Positions 11,655 through 23,203 of a DNA stretch of 64,000 nt are shown in pieces (the stretch's first letter is position 1; each line of letters starts with the position of its first letter). The notes under the pieces are model-generated. The model was not told the origin of the DNA, did not search any database, and saw nothing but the letters and a program-made list of their open reading frames with translations. Location of the stretch: contig NC_080670.1 in NCBI RefSeq assembly GCF_030247195.1, forward strand, positions 99,286,336 through 99,350,335, given 5' to 3'. The stretch comes from Topomyia yanbarensis (lineage: Eukaryota; Arthropoda; Insecta; Diptera; Culicidae). A program made the position numbers and the translations under genes.

Positions 11655-12860
11655 TAAATGTCCAAAACTATTGATTTTTAACGGCCAACAACTTCTATTC
11701 ATTTTCAATGGCCAACAATTTCCCCTTCACTATAAAACTCATTACTCATTACGGCGGACCCCCCTGCGCATTATAAATGTCAAAACTATTGATTTTCAAC
11801 GGTCAACAATTTCCCCTTCAATATAAAACTCATTACTGAAAACTTGAAAACATTTTCATTTTGACGCATCGGCGGACCCCCCTGCGCATTGGAAATGTAC
11901 AAAACTATTGATTTTCAACGGCCAACAATTTCTCCTTCAATATAAAACTCATTACCAAAAAGCTCACAACATTTCCATTTTAACCCCCCCCCCCCCCCTG
12001 CGCATTGTAAATGTACAAAACTATTGATTTTCAGCAGCCAACGAATTCCCCTTCAATATGAAACTCATTACTAAAAAGTTTAAAACATTTCCATTTTCAC
12101 GCATCGGCGGACACCCCTGCGCATTGTAAATGTCAAAACTATTGATTTTCAACGGCCAACAATTTCTCCTTCAATATAAAACTCATTACCAAAAAGCTGA
12201 AAACATTTCCATTTTGACGCATCGGCGGACCCCCCTGCGCATTGTACATGTTCAAAACTATTGATTTTGAACGGCCAACGAATTCCCCTTCAATATAAAA
12301 CTTATTACTAAAAAGTTTAAAACATTTCCATTTTCACGCATCGGCGGACTCCCCTGCGCATTTTAAATGTCAAAACTATTGATTTTCAACGGTCAACAAT
12401 TTTCCCTTCAATGTAAAACTCATTACTGAAAACTTGAAAACATTTACATTTTGACGCATCGGCGGACCCCCCTGCGCATTGTAAATGTTCAAAACTATTG
12501 ATTTTGAACGGCCAACGAATTCCATTTCAATATAAAACTCATTACTAAAAAGCTGAATACATTTCCATTTTCACGCATCGGCGGACCCCCCTGCGCATTT
12601 TAAATGTCAAAACTATTGATTTTCAACGGTCAACGAATTCCCCTTCAATATAAAACTCATTACCAAAAAGCTGAAAATATTTCCATTTTCACGCATCGGC
12701 AGACCCCCTGCGCATTGTAAATGTACAAAACTACTGATTTTCAACGGCCAACAACTTCTCCTTCAATATAAAACTCATTACTAAAAAGTTGAAAATATTT
12801 CCATTTTGACGCATCAGCGAATTGTAAATATACAAAACTATAGATTTTCAATGGCCAACA
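11655..12860 (-). repeat. Right-arm tandem array, about 11 units of ~118 bp
   Basis: This is the inverted counterpart of the 7731-8575 array, with the same unit read on the minus strand and about three more copies. The innermost unit (11665-11720) is truncated. One unit has a run of C residues at about 11984-11999 replacing the usual ggcggacccccc segment. Unequal copy number between the arms suggests unequal exchange or replication slippage. Confidence 0.88.
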
Positions 12861-13392
12861 ACTTTCCTTTCAACGATACTATGTGACCGCTAACATTTTG
12901 CTTGCAGTCCTTTCCTATAGCAAGCGAAAAACGAACTGCCGCACATTCCAATCTTGCAAATATGAGCCATGAATGTCGTTCACTACATTCATTTTGAGCC
13001 GCTGCTATGAAATTTATTTGCAACAGTTCCAACGCAACGGATGATGCAAGTAAAACACACGGGCCATTCACATACATTCGCAACAGCTAGCGAACGAAAC
13101 CCAACTACGGCAGCAAGCCGAATAACCGAACCTTCACGAACATGTAACAGGCACGATCAGCAGCACGAACGTTTTTGCTTTTCTCTCGTCCGTTTACATG
13201 CACAGCAGTCGAAGTCAAACTAGCAGCGGTGCTGTCGTATTGGTTTTTTCCCGAACTTTCGCTTAAAAATGTCATTTGAAATGACTTCTTCCAGCCTTGA
13301 TCTGGCTTCATTTACTAAAATCTGAAATTGAAGCCCGCATTGTTGGCAGCCTCTGCTGTAGCGGAGAATATTACGACGCTAGATAGTTTGTG

Positions 13393-13712
13393 TTTGTTGC
13401 GAGGAACAAGCACTAGCAGGTTTGAAAGCGTCGTATTGAAAATACCAACGTATTTTGAGTACAATAAAATTAAATAATGATAGTATTTAAAAATACTTCT
13501 GTTGTACGTAATAAAGTACTTACTGTAATTAATATCGATGTGTACGCATTTAAAGTACGAAGGAGCCGTACTTGAAATCGTTTCAGTAATTAAAGTGCAA
13601 GTACTTTGGCGTGCACTTTTTTAAATCTTTGTGGTACTTACTTAAAGTAACAAATTATGTAAGACTTTTGGCTCTGTGTCGTATTGAAGATTTAGAGCTT
13701 ATCCCTCAAGAA
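13393..13712 (+). mobile_element. MITE family M, copy 1
   Basis: Begins near gaacaagcactagcagg and contains the family signature of repeated 'agtac' words (gtacttactgtaatta, agtaattaaagt, ggtacttacttaaagtaac). It ends around agagcttatccctc. Other copies lie at 20149-20402, 24781-25122 and 40145-41004. This copy retains an uninterrupted TTAA where the 40-kb copy carries a 491-bp palindrome. Confidence 0.7.
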
Positions 13713-13770
13713 CTGAGTCTGAGCGCAGCTTCGTTCATCACAATACGACAATAGCAGCTAATCGGACATT

Positions 13771-14650
13771 TTGGTGATTAATTGCAACAGAACCTGCGGT
13801 GTTTTCGAGGGACACGCAAATATGGGCTTAAATAGCACTGAGGGAAATCGAATAATATTCCAACAGCACAATGGCGGAGTTACGCACTGGACCGAGTTCG
13901 ATTTCCAGCGGTTTGCTGATGTACCATCGCATTATCACTTCGAGTCGGACTTAATCCATTTTTGGTTGGGAAGGTCACATCTGTTCTCGGGACATACATT
14001 TCTCCTTATTAAATGTATTTCGGTTTTTTTTTATTTTCAATCAAATAGTGAACAAAGTAAAACAGGGATTTAATTTGACAAGTACTTCGCACAGACTACG
14101 GAAGAGTGAAATGCAAGAATACGTTTCACCAATGCTAAACTTAGGAAATGGACAACTTCAACATCATCACGCAATAAATCAGCATCGTTATAAAAAAAAC
14201 TACAGGCACTACATAATTTCCAACAGTGTTATTTGACCGCAATGAATGATTTTAACCTTGAACACGATGGATGTGTATAACTCGCACGAATGTGAACTCT
14301 GCCCAACGTCCAAGTTCGACCTGACAAATTCGTCAGCATTGTTATGAACGATGGCGCCGTGCTTAGCTATCACAACTCAGTCAATAAGCGCAAGCTGCTG
14401 GAGTAGCAAGTATTGATTAACTACAACCTGTTGGGCCGATTTGTCGCAACGGTAGAATTGTTTTCCAATGAGTTCAAATTGACCGAAGAAAAATAATTCC
14501 AAAATTACTGAACACTTCGGGTCAGACATCTGCCCAGATATTGGATGGTGCATGACAAACCTCCGACTACTCAATTATCAGTTCATCTTCGTGATAACAG
14601 GCGCCTCGTGCGATGTGTTAACAATCCTAATTGAAGTAATTTTCACGCAA
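13771..14650 (+). pseudogene. Unidentified coding-like remnant
   Basis: A 100-codon frame (13771-14073) contains GGVTHWTEFDFQRFADVPSH. Further blocks in shifting frames follow around 14330-14640, such as LLGRFVATVELFSNEFKL and RHLPRYWMVHDKPPTTQ, which read like former protein but are broken by stops. I do not recognise the protein. It could be host exon debris or an old element. Confidence 0.3.
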
Positions 14651-14817
14651 TCTATGAATAAGTTATTGTGTTTACAATGATCTTATATTTATTTATTTAA
14701 ATAGTCATGTTAATAGATTCATTGCTACCTATCTAAAATGTAAAACAATATTATTTCTAAAGAAGTATTTACTCTACTCTACCTCCAGATATGATCATGA
14801 ACATTGAAATGTGCCAT

Positions 14818-15499
14818 CTATCGTACCCAATAGGTGCTTTGCTGTCCAGAGTGTAGTCTGTCTAAAATACCGCCTTGTGTGGTGGATGCTTCAGGCTGTA
14901 TTCGAGTCACCTGCTCATTAGTTTTAATCTTCGCCGTTTCGTTCAAACTCGGAATAGTCTTCGTTTTCAATAAGATAATGTATATAATCGTTTTGACTAT
15001 ATACCACCAGGTCCGATGTAGATGTGGCAATTCATTGTAGATGCGTGTATAGAATGGATTCAAATTAATAATTTGTTCGGCTGAACTTAAAGCATTTATT
15101 CAACTTCTCATAGGAACATCGCACTACCTACATGGTTCGTGTTGGTTTGACTTCCAGCAACACACCGGGTGCATGCAATTGCTCAACCACGTAGAATTTG
15201 TGAAACTCGTCAGCATTTGGCGCAAACTATACGATCTATACGATGAAATTCGTTAAGCTGAAAGAATAGCGAAAACTTCAATACTGGAAGGAAAAAAGAA
15301 TACGATATGCCAACAAAATATCACTTACGGAGAACCAAAAATGCTTGGCGCATAATTTCCTCAGCGTTCTCATCTGACAGCGTCATCCTTGGAGATAAAA
15401 CATTGTTTAGATGTATTTATCTGTATCCTGGCCTACGTTGATGATTTTCTTCTTTCGCAGCACACTCTCAACATCAGAAACATCAAACTCGAGCGCCAT
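14818..15499 (-). pseudogene. Unidentified minus-strand gene remnant with intron-like gaps
   Basis: Four coding-like blocks in consistent order on the minus strand. The first starts at ATG 15499 (MALEFDVSDVESVLRKKKII). The second near 15385 (SDENAEEIMRQAFLVLR) ends at a strong donor GTAAGTGA with an acceptor TTTTCCTTCCAG about 45 bases on. The third near 15180-15240 reads DEFHKFYVVEQLHAPGVLLE. The last ends at a TAG at 14818 after GGILDRLHSGQQSTYWVR. The blocks cannot be joined into one open frame as they stand; the first two are out of phase by one base. I do not recognise the family. A duplicated, decayed piece of a spliced host gene is the simplest reading. Confidence 0.35.
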
Positions 15500-15774
15500 C
15501 TAGCGGTGAGAGCGGTCAAATCTGAAGGGACCAGAGTCACTCGTTCAAAATTGTAAATTGAGCCACAAATTTTGTAGACTTTCTTCGTACGATTCATGTC
15601 TTTATTATTTGTCTTTCGTTTAATTCTGAGTGATAGAACAGAAATGCACAGGGTTTGAAAGAAGTTGGGAAAGTTGAGACTAGTTATCCTCTAGTAAGAG
15701 ATATGCGGAGACGCCATCTTGAGCCAGCGAAACTGTCAAATTCTTGAGCCAGCCGAGCCAATGTTGTTGTTTAA

Positions 15775-16224
15775 GCCTAAGAGAAGAGACGACAACAGGC
15801 TTCTTGCTCTTCCTAATTTTCTCGACTTGGCCCTGCCGTAAATCTGAAGACAACAAGTGTTCATCGTTGCCAGATTCCCTTTGAATGCTTTTTACAATTG
15901 CCGAAAATAATTGTACCTAAAAGATCGCACCTCTACCAAGGATTTACAATGCTAGCTGCATTTAAAAATTAAATTAAATATTTATTCATGTCTCTCTTAA
16001 CAATACACGTAACTATATCGTCATTCAGGTATTTTATTCAATTTGCACGAAATGTTAATGTGTATGAAAAATAGCCAGAATAGATTCAGCAGCACTGTTT
16101 TCCATCCCGATTGTAAATATAATGAACGCTCATGACTGGCAAAATGACCAATCAGAAGCTGGTTCAATATTGAGGTTAGGACTGGATCAAATTAGCTACG
16201 CGATTGTCCTCTCTTCTCTTAGGT
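15775..16224. mobile_element. TTAA-flanked MITE (450 bp)
   Basis: The target TTAA is at both ends (15771-15774, 16225-16228). Inverted ends are GCCTAAGAGAAGAGACGACA and TCCTCTCTTCTCTTAGGT. TTAA targets are used by piggyBac and some related superfamilies. No transposase is inside. Confidence 0.8.
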
Positions 16225-16228
16225 TTAA

Positions 16229-18084
16229 GCTAAATCGAGGATTCCAAAATTATTTTAAAAATATAAATACATCAGACTATTAAATGGCATAAACAGTGAA
16301 TTTTCTATAAACCTCATTCTACAGTTTTTAACATTGCCGTGTATTGCAGATCAGAAGCAGTAATGCAAATGGCAGCATCATGTTACCGGAAAAAGACAAA
16401 AATATGACATGCTCCTCTTGCGCATACTTCGCTATTTTCAATCCTCTCTTCGGCATTCTTCTGGATCAATATGGCTCTCTTTGCTCGCAATAAAGATGGC
16501 AATAAATAAGCCAGTTTTAACAGGCAGAAAAGACAAGCGCCGTCGAACTATATTTACCTGTATTTTTGATTTCTCTGTTCTTTCCCTCTCTGTACACGCT
16601 TGATTCCAATTGCTTATCGAAGTGTTACAGGAGAGCACATTTGGATAAATCGAGCTTGAGCTTGAGCTTGTGAACAGGCTTGCACATTTGGATAAATCGA
16701 ATCGATTATCGCATATTCAGATCAAAGTTGTTTTTGCGAATTCGAATCAAAACTGCAATAAGAATTGCTTTGATTATTTTCTTTTACTTATCGTTGTGAG
16801 AATAAGTGGGATCATTTTATTCCTTAATATTAATCAATAACATATTATCACGAATTATTACCCATATATCTGTCGTATCTCACATTAAAAGAAAGTGAAT
16901 AACGAAAAAAATAGTTTTTTTTTCATTGGATAGATCCAAATAAATGACAATCAGATGTAGATCGTAAATACCACTATTTTATAAATTTTCTTATTTTTAC
17001 TACCAGTTCACAAATTGAATCAGAATGTTAACTGCTTACAAAATAACTCCATAAATACCCTAAGCAAAGATTAAATAAATGATTTTAAATATACGCATTT
17101 TTCCTATATGAATAAACTCACATAAAACATCCAAATAAAAATATTTTATAATTGATTGCGAACGCAACGGCGATCAATATATTTGTTCGTAAAAATATAT
17201 TACTATGATGCTCAAAACTTTCATTCATTTATAAAATCGTAGAAATTTTGTTAGCAAATAAAATCGTTCCAATCTGCATTCATGCATTACAGAAATTTGC
17301 AATCAACAATTTGAAATATAACACTTGTGATCATTCTGTCAAAGTTTATTTTTTTGTTTGACCTTTGTTTACTTTTTATTTAAGCTTCGCTAAAAAAACG
17401 TGTGCAATTTTAATTCGCAGAGTGTGATAGTAACCTTTATTTATAATTGATATTTATTCCAAACTTGTGAAAATTTGCTTGAAACGAATATAAATATCCT
17501 CCTCTCGTGTCGACAGGTATCGTGTTCAATTAGAATGATATTCACAGTTTATTTTGAATTCAAATTGAAATATTTCAACCAACTTTTTAATCAAAGTTTA
17601 AAATAACTATCATGGCACCAGTTACAAACGATGGTTCAACCACTTCAAACTTATTTTCTTTTGTGCATTAAATATTATGTCACTACAAAATGCTGTACAT
17701 CATCGGCCAACTATAAACTATCCACCAAGTTAAAGTTCTAAGTTCAGAAACATATCAGTTACATGTTGACAAAATTGTTCACACACGCTATGGAACGAGA
17801 CATATGACGAAGATAAACTATTTTACTGCAAGAAAATATCGGAATGAAAAACAATTCTCCATGTTGTCTGATTTACTCATTGTCTTTAACATGAATTTGT
17901 TCTTTTTTAACATTGTCGTGTATCGCAGATCATAACGCAGCCATATAAATGACAGCATCGTTTGGTTAAAGCTTACCAAATAGTTTAGGCCGGTTTAAAA
18001 GTTAGTCCGGTTTAAATATAGTTAGTACGCGTTTGAGCTTACGGTTATAAGAGTAGCTTTGCTAGATGGAATCTGTTTAGAGTA
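16229..18084. other. No gene recognised; AT-rich, with a 60-bp direct repeat
   Basis: Short chance frames only. A segment at 16316-16382 (tttttaacattgccgtgta, then cagatca and ggcagcatcatg) recurs at 17902-17966 in the same orientation, 1.6 kb away. This may mark the two sides of an old insertion. Confidence 0.5.
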
Positions 18085-18892
18085 CGCCGATTTCAAAACG
18101 TTGTTCGATGGCGATGGAAATAGTTGTTTGACTAATTTCTTATTAGATTATTGAGTCAATTTGCTATCCAAATTATACTATCCTAATGCTTTCACATTGT
18201 GTTGTAACTTTACGCCAGTACTATTTGGAATGCAATCTGCTGAACATATTAATCTTGAGAGAGTGTGCACAAAAATTATAAAATCAAATATTACCATCTT
18301 GCTTATTCTAAATGATTATAATTTTACTGTAGGTTTAATAAACGCCGGCAGAAATGAATTTATTTATTTGGATTCGAAACATAACTCATCGTCTACTGAT
18401 ATGCATAAGAAGTTTATAGCTTCACTACTTTCCTTAGAAAGTAAGAGATGTGAAAAAGAAATAGAAATAATCAAAAAACAATACACTTTATGAGTAATTT
18501 GAATCTGGTTGAAAAAAATGTAACTTTCAGTTAGATGATACTAACTGCGGTATTCATGTTTTGAATAACATTTCACATGAGCTTACTATTGGGGAAGTAT
18601 TTGATGTGAAATTCAATCCACAATCAGCAAGAAAATACTTCCTTCAATTGATAATTAACTATTCTGAAATGTTCAGAACATGTGCGCTGGATGTGGTGTT
18701 ATTGAAAATAACACTAGTTTCACCTCACATTCCGATACCTCACGATCCTGCACAAAAGAAATGTGGGTATTATGTGAGGGTTGCGAAAGGTGGTGGCATA
18801 CAAGGTGTGCAAAGGTTAATAATAATGGTATAGAAGATGTCGTATTTTTATGTACCATGTGTGATCATATTAATTACGATTTCAAAAAATAA
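18085..18892 (+). pseudogene. Ulp1/C48-like protease plus PHD finger, transposon-derived, broken
   Basis: The frame from about 18085 reads NSCLTNFLLDY, a stop, then VNLLSKLYY... to a TGA at 18491-18493. The part INAGRNEFIYLDSK is typical of the Ulp1 fold. A second frame from about 18531 has DDTNCGIHVLNNISHEL, the expected catalytic-Cys neighbourhood. A one-base shift near 18675 then leads into a C4HC3 PHD finger (CAGCGVIE, CEGCERWWHTRC, FLCTMC) that ends at 18892. The position normally held by the catalytic His-Trp reads NDYNFTVGL, so the His appears lost. A 37-base gtaatt...tttcag segment (18494-18530) looks like a mini-intron but follows a stop. Ulp1 and PHD modules together are common in eukaryotic DNA transposons, so a link to the MULE-like element is plausible but unproven. 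Confidence 0.6.
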
Positions 18893-19835
18893 TCACTATG
18901 CTCGAATTCGAAAAAAAAGCTCACAAAACATTCAACAAAAAAAACTCAACTTTTAAAACTGATCAAAATATTTAAAAGCTTAGACGCAAAAATCGCAGGA
19001 GCTGATTATCATATCAACAGAAGCATGCTACTTGAAAATGCCATTCAAAAATATGTTTTTGAATGGCATTTTTGCTACTTAATTTTCTGTTGTTGTGATA
19101 ATGTAATAAAATCAAATCCTCATCGATGGATTTAATGTCCAAAATAACATGAGCATAGAATGCATTATAAGGCATCTAACCAAACGCAATGCACGAGATC
19201 AAGTGTTGAGTTAAAACCCTGTTTGCTCCTGCTTAAACAAAAAAAACAGGTTTTCATTTGAAATAGTCTTCAGTTTTCGACATTTATTGAACATTTTTGT
19301 TTTTTCTTTGTTTCGTAAACTTTAAATGATGGCTAAATTCGAATACTAATACTATAATGTGAGCTTTAAGCGCAAGAGTAGTTAAGTTTAAATCTGCCAG
19401 TAGCATCAGAAAAAAACATTTCTCAATAGACCATGAATAGTCAGGATAATGTCTTTGGGATAATAATCCTCATCTGGATGTAAACATTCGTCAAAATTGT
19501 GCATAACAACCACACCAACCGATACGTGATGATATAAATTAATGGTCTTCTATTGAGGAGGTATTTTTCAATTACTACTGATGGTCCCAAGCCCATTGAA
19601 AGATGAGGGAACATAACCTACTCAAAAAACTATAAGGACAGCCCTGTGGGTAATATAATGACTAACAACATTAATCACGCCCTTTCTGTTTTTAATTTTT
19701 ATCTCTATTAACTCGACTGCATCCAATACATCTAAAACACAAACAGTGCGTTAACAGCATCAAAACAGGAAAGAAAGATGATTTCAGGACTGTAATCCGC
19801 ACACCAAAAACACAAACCCAAGAAATCAACAACCT
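18893..19835. other. No gene; contains a perfect hairpin
   Basis: Apart from the hairpin at 19035-19072 I see no coding signal or repeat boundary. Confidence 0.5.
19035..19072. repeat. Perfect 17-bp stem with 4-base loop
   Basis: aaaatgccattcaaaaa, loop tatg, then the exact reverse complement. Too short and A/T-rich to claim a microRNA precursor; it may be the core of a small palindromic repeat. Confidence 0.6.
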
Positions 19836-20145
19836 TTGGAGAACAAATTTCTATCTTGGGATAGCAGCAGTGATGACAGTGTGGATGAAAGCGACATCCA
19901 AGGAAACGTACTGATTGACCCTCAGGCGTTATCGGGCGACGCTGAAAATGCTCTTTCTCTTCTTACTTTCGATATCAGCTCATCCATCCAAGCGTTTGCA
20001 TGCGGAGATCAATCTAGTGACTGAGCTCGCGGATACTGTTGAGCCACTTCCAATGGTTTGTATCACCGATAACAACTTTTCGCTTTCTTTATTTTTGCTA
20101 CCACATTTAACAACTAGCACCCGTTGGCTTAGCGACTGGCCATAG
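19836..20145 (+). pseudogene. PAN2-like: PAN2 fragment, end of the WD40 region
   Basis: PAN2 is the catalytic subunit of the PAN2-PAN3 poly(A) nuclease. [18 protein letters not shown] (about 19956-20010) and, after a frame change, [20 protein letters not shown] followed by RWLSDWP (to 20145) match the last WD40 repeat and following linker of PAN2 in the right order. The stretch between them is shortened, which shifts the frame. The WDSSSDDSVDESD part at the start may be flank. Family M MITE copy 2 begins directly after the last codon. This fragment, the USP piece at 24.1 kb and the exonuclease piece at 35.7 kb together indicate a decayed PAN2 copy. Confidence 0.6.
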
Positions 20146-20148
20146 TTT

Positions 20149-20402
20149 ATGAACTTTAAGTTACTTTAAGTATCATTAAGTACCATGAATTACATAAAGT
20201 ACCGCAAATATTTAAAAAAGTACGCGTCAAATTCCTTGTACTTTAATTACAGAAAAACAATTTAAGTACAGCGCCTTCGTCTTTTAAATACGCAAAATAC
20301 ATTAAGTACCTCATTAAATACAACAGAAGTATTTTTAAATACTTTTATTATTTACTTGACTTATATTCAAAATACGTTGGTATTTTCAATACGACGCGCT
20401 CA
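20149..20402 (-). mobile_element. MITE family M, copy 2
   Basis: Minus-orientation copy. Words such as ttactttaagtatc, aagtaccgcaaatatt and attttcaatacgacgcg match copies at 13393, 24781 and 40145. The TIR end ggggcaagcacta is missing, so it is truncated. Confidence 0.65.
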
Positions 20403-21143
20403 AAAAATAAGTATGTAAGATCTGACGGCGATTATGGGTCAGCCTAGCACAGCGGCTACGAGTGAAAACGCCATTAGTAACATAGCTGATTTCTGGTGTT
20501 ATTTACACCGAAGTACAACACCAATTAAATTTAAATGATCTGATTCGTACCTTTATAGCCATTCAGAATGATCGTTGTGAGTCATATTGTGCTTTTCACC
20601 GAAGGTTAGCATGCGACGGAATCAATTCAAAATAGCGAAAGAATTCAAAATATACCCTGTTAGCTTCATCCGCCCAGTTTAGAACAAACATCTAGCAATA
20701 TATAGGCCCTGTTAGTCAGGTATCGGACGGTCATAAATTGACATTTCATGGATTTATTCATCCCTTCGCTACCTGTTGAGCAAAAATCGGAAATTATTTG
20801 TTACTATTTTTGGTACCCATTTAATTTATTGTTTAGTGTGCCTTTTTGATTCCTAACTCGATTCGTTTGCAGCCTCCTAAGCATTTCCTTGGTTCAAGAC
20901 CAATAGTCGCACGAACACTTCATATAAAAATCAACTCAAATTACATTGTTGTAGCCTTGCAGAATTGAAAATGTTAAATCTTAAAAATGGCGGTTTCGCA
21001 ATCTTGTTGCTATCTTGTTTTTCGCTATTTTTGCTAATTCCAGTGATAACCACAATAGCTCATAATGAACTGCTATCAACGGCACCTCAATATCAAGACG
21101 ATATTGTAAACCATTTGTTAACACCATGAAAACAACAAAAATA
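20403..21143. other. No gene recognised
   Basis: Mostly unique AT-rich DNA. A short segment at 21041-21085 (ctcataatgaactgctatca) matches the minus strand near 58795-58830. The last 50 bases form the left arm of an imperfect hairpin (21095-21235) with the end of the MULE-like repeat. Confidence 0.45.
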
Positions 21144-21370
21144 TGATTCAACTATATAGTTTAAACATCAGACTCTATGGTTGAATAATATTTTGATTGT
21201 TTTCGTATAGCTTTCAAATGGTTTACAATATCGCCTTAATATCAAAGGAAACATTTTATGGGCCTCTGGAAAAACCTGTTGTTGATGTTGATGGATTTTT
21301 GTTAAATGCATTTTGATTTGAAATGATACTTAGAATTATATTATGTAATAAATTTACCGTTTTGTATGTC

Positions 21371-23203
21371 TAGGGGGGAAGGGGAAGAGTTGCTTCTCTA
21401 ATCTTCCGGTCATCACATCACATGCTTTGGTATTCTTAGTATGTATGACAATCATGAAGATGTGACACAAGGCGCCAAGAGCGCACTAAAATCCTGTCAA
21501 TTCTATTTTTCATTGGATTGTCTGCTCTAAATATATCACCAAGGGACCATTCATAAATGATATCGAATATTGACAATAGGGGAAGAGCGTCACGTAACGA
21601 GATAAAAACTAAAAATGTTTTTTAGACGTATCAGCGAATTAGGGATAAAAACGAACAACATTGTTTATGAATGGCCCCCAAACAAAGAATATTCCATAAC
21701 GAATATCACGTAACATCTGCGACAGAGCATTGGGATCAAGGCCAAGTTCCCCCTGGGTCACGCAAAACTGAGAAGCAACATCAATTTAGGCACAGATAGC
21801 AGACGTCCATTTATTTTCATTTTTTTGTCTTTTCATTTATTTCTCTTGTTACAATATGTGCGGCTCGAGCGTGACGGCCAAGGAAACGGAAAGCCAGTGG
21901 CCCAAACAGATCAGGAACAGGAGGGAGGACTACGAACAAGGGAACAAACAACAGATGAGAAATCGTTTACTTATTTATTATAACTACGATACTAATCACA
22001 ATTATTTTGCTTTTCTTGTTTCGTTTCAGCAAACCAAAATCTATACGGACTAGCACATACGAACAGTTAGGCTTTGTAGGTTCTCATCTTGACAGAGTCT
22101 AGATGGGCGGATGAACGTCTGCCAGGGGTGGGCTGAGAAATGACAATGACACTGTACGAGATGGCGCTGGGCCTGTGGCCTTCGACTGGCATGGTCCATT
22201 CTCATTGATTCGGAAGTCTTTTTGGCTGGTTGGTAGATATGTGCTCCTACTTGCAAGTTGATCAATTCGTTTGGGTGGGGGACATGTGGATCCTACTAGT
22301 TGTTGACTCTTTTGATCGTGAGTATGAGGCTAGTTCAGGAAAGGAGTGCAGGACTGGCACCTAAGAGATAGTTAATTATTCAGGACTCGTTCTTATGATT
22401 ATTAAACTCGACCAAGCACACCGGCTCTCAGAAATGATAAGCAACCCTTTCGGGTCGGTGTGGTCTTATCGAGTCGAACCAGGCGGACATTCGGTTCGAG
22501 CAAACTTTATGTGGATAAATATTGCTTACGCCTTTATTGGCAGAGATCCTAAAATACCTTCACTGGTATAGCTACTCAGGATAATAATAATAGAAAAATT
22601 AAAGGTTTGCCTGGTCCATAATGTAATGAATATGTATATTGACTAGAACAGGGATAATCGAGTTATGTTATAAGATAGAGAAGAAACAGCACAGTTGTAG
22701 GAAAAGAATTCGCGAGTAAGGGTGAATACTGCTAGTTTGTTTACCGTTTCAATTAATAGTCGATTGATCCGCTTCGGACCTAGGAGACAAAAAGAAGATT
22801 AGGAAGATACAGAAGCGGATTCAATGCGAAATTTGCCAATATGACGTTGACCCCAAGGCGATGGTAGGATGATTTTCCATAGGATGACAGACTAGATGAC
22901 ACGACATTACACGCTCTAAACTTGCACCAAATAGTTTGTATGTATGTATGAATGTAAGCCCGTATGTATGCCTGTATGCATGGATGTGTATAGGACCAAT
23001 GTATCCCTGAGCAACATGGAAGGAAACCTCTGAGCCGCCAGAACGCTCATGGGAAGCCGGGTGCGCGGTCGTAGGTGTGACCATAAAGCACTGCATACAC
23101 TGTCAAGTGCAACGGAGAGACGGTAGGTGTACAGTTAATACAGATAGGTTGCAAAAATAGGTTGTTGAGACAGCCCGATTGCACACTGATAAATAACAAT
23201 AAC
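21371..23203 (+). mobile_element. Unclassified insertion (1.83 kb) with 21-bp target duplication
   Basis: The same 21 bases (beginning aaatttaccgttttgta) occur at 21350-21370 and 23204-23224. The uninterrupted site is seen in the related copy near 1566. The long duplication and the 3' tail gataaataacaataac point to target-primed retrotransposition. No reverse transcriptase is present, so this is a truncated or non-autonomous copy. A portion (21970-22150) is shared with 57885-58150 on the minus strand. It includes a good splice-acceptor-like tract ending tttcgtttcag and a tgtatgtatg microsatellite near 22935. Confidence 0.65.

Larger units (their letters stand above)
7293..13312. mobile_element. 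Large foldback element with tandem-repeat inverted arms
   Basis: The left arm (7293-about 8575) and right arm (about 11655-13312) are inverted copies of each other. Each begins at its outer end with caaggctggaagaagtcatt, runs through about 440 bases of unique sequence, and ends inwardly in an array of ~118-bp tandem repeats. An 81-codon open frame is identical in translation in both arms (7507-7752 plus, 12838-13083 minus), showing how similar the arms are; I do not think it is a gene. The loop (8576-11654) contains unrelated MITEs. The layout matches foldback elements such as Drosophila FB: long inverted repeats built of tandem repeats around a variable loop. I could not find a flanking target duplication, so an inverted segmental duplication is not excluded. 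Confidence 0.7.

Noticed and set aside
18494..18530. 37-base mini-intron gtaatt...tttcag in the Ulp1-like remnant
   Set aside because: It follows a stop codon and is shorter than usual insect introns. The locus is broken further downstream anyway, so I do not claim splicing.
22920..22985. tgtatgtatg-rich stretch as a CRISPR-like or satellite array
   Set aside because: Short irregular microsatellite inside the 1.8-kb insertion; no spacers or regular period.
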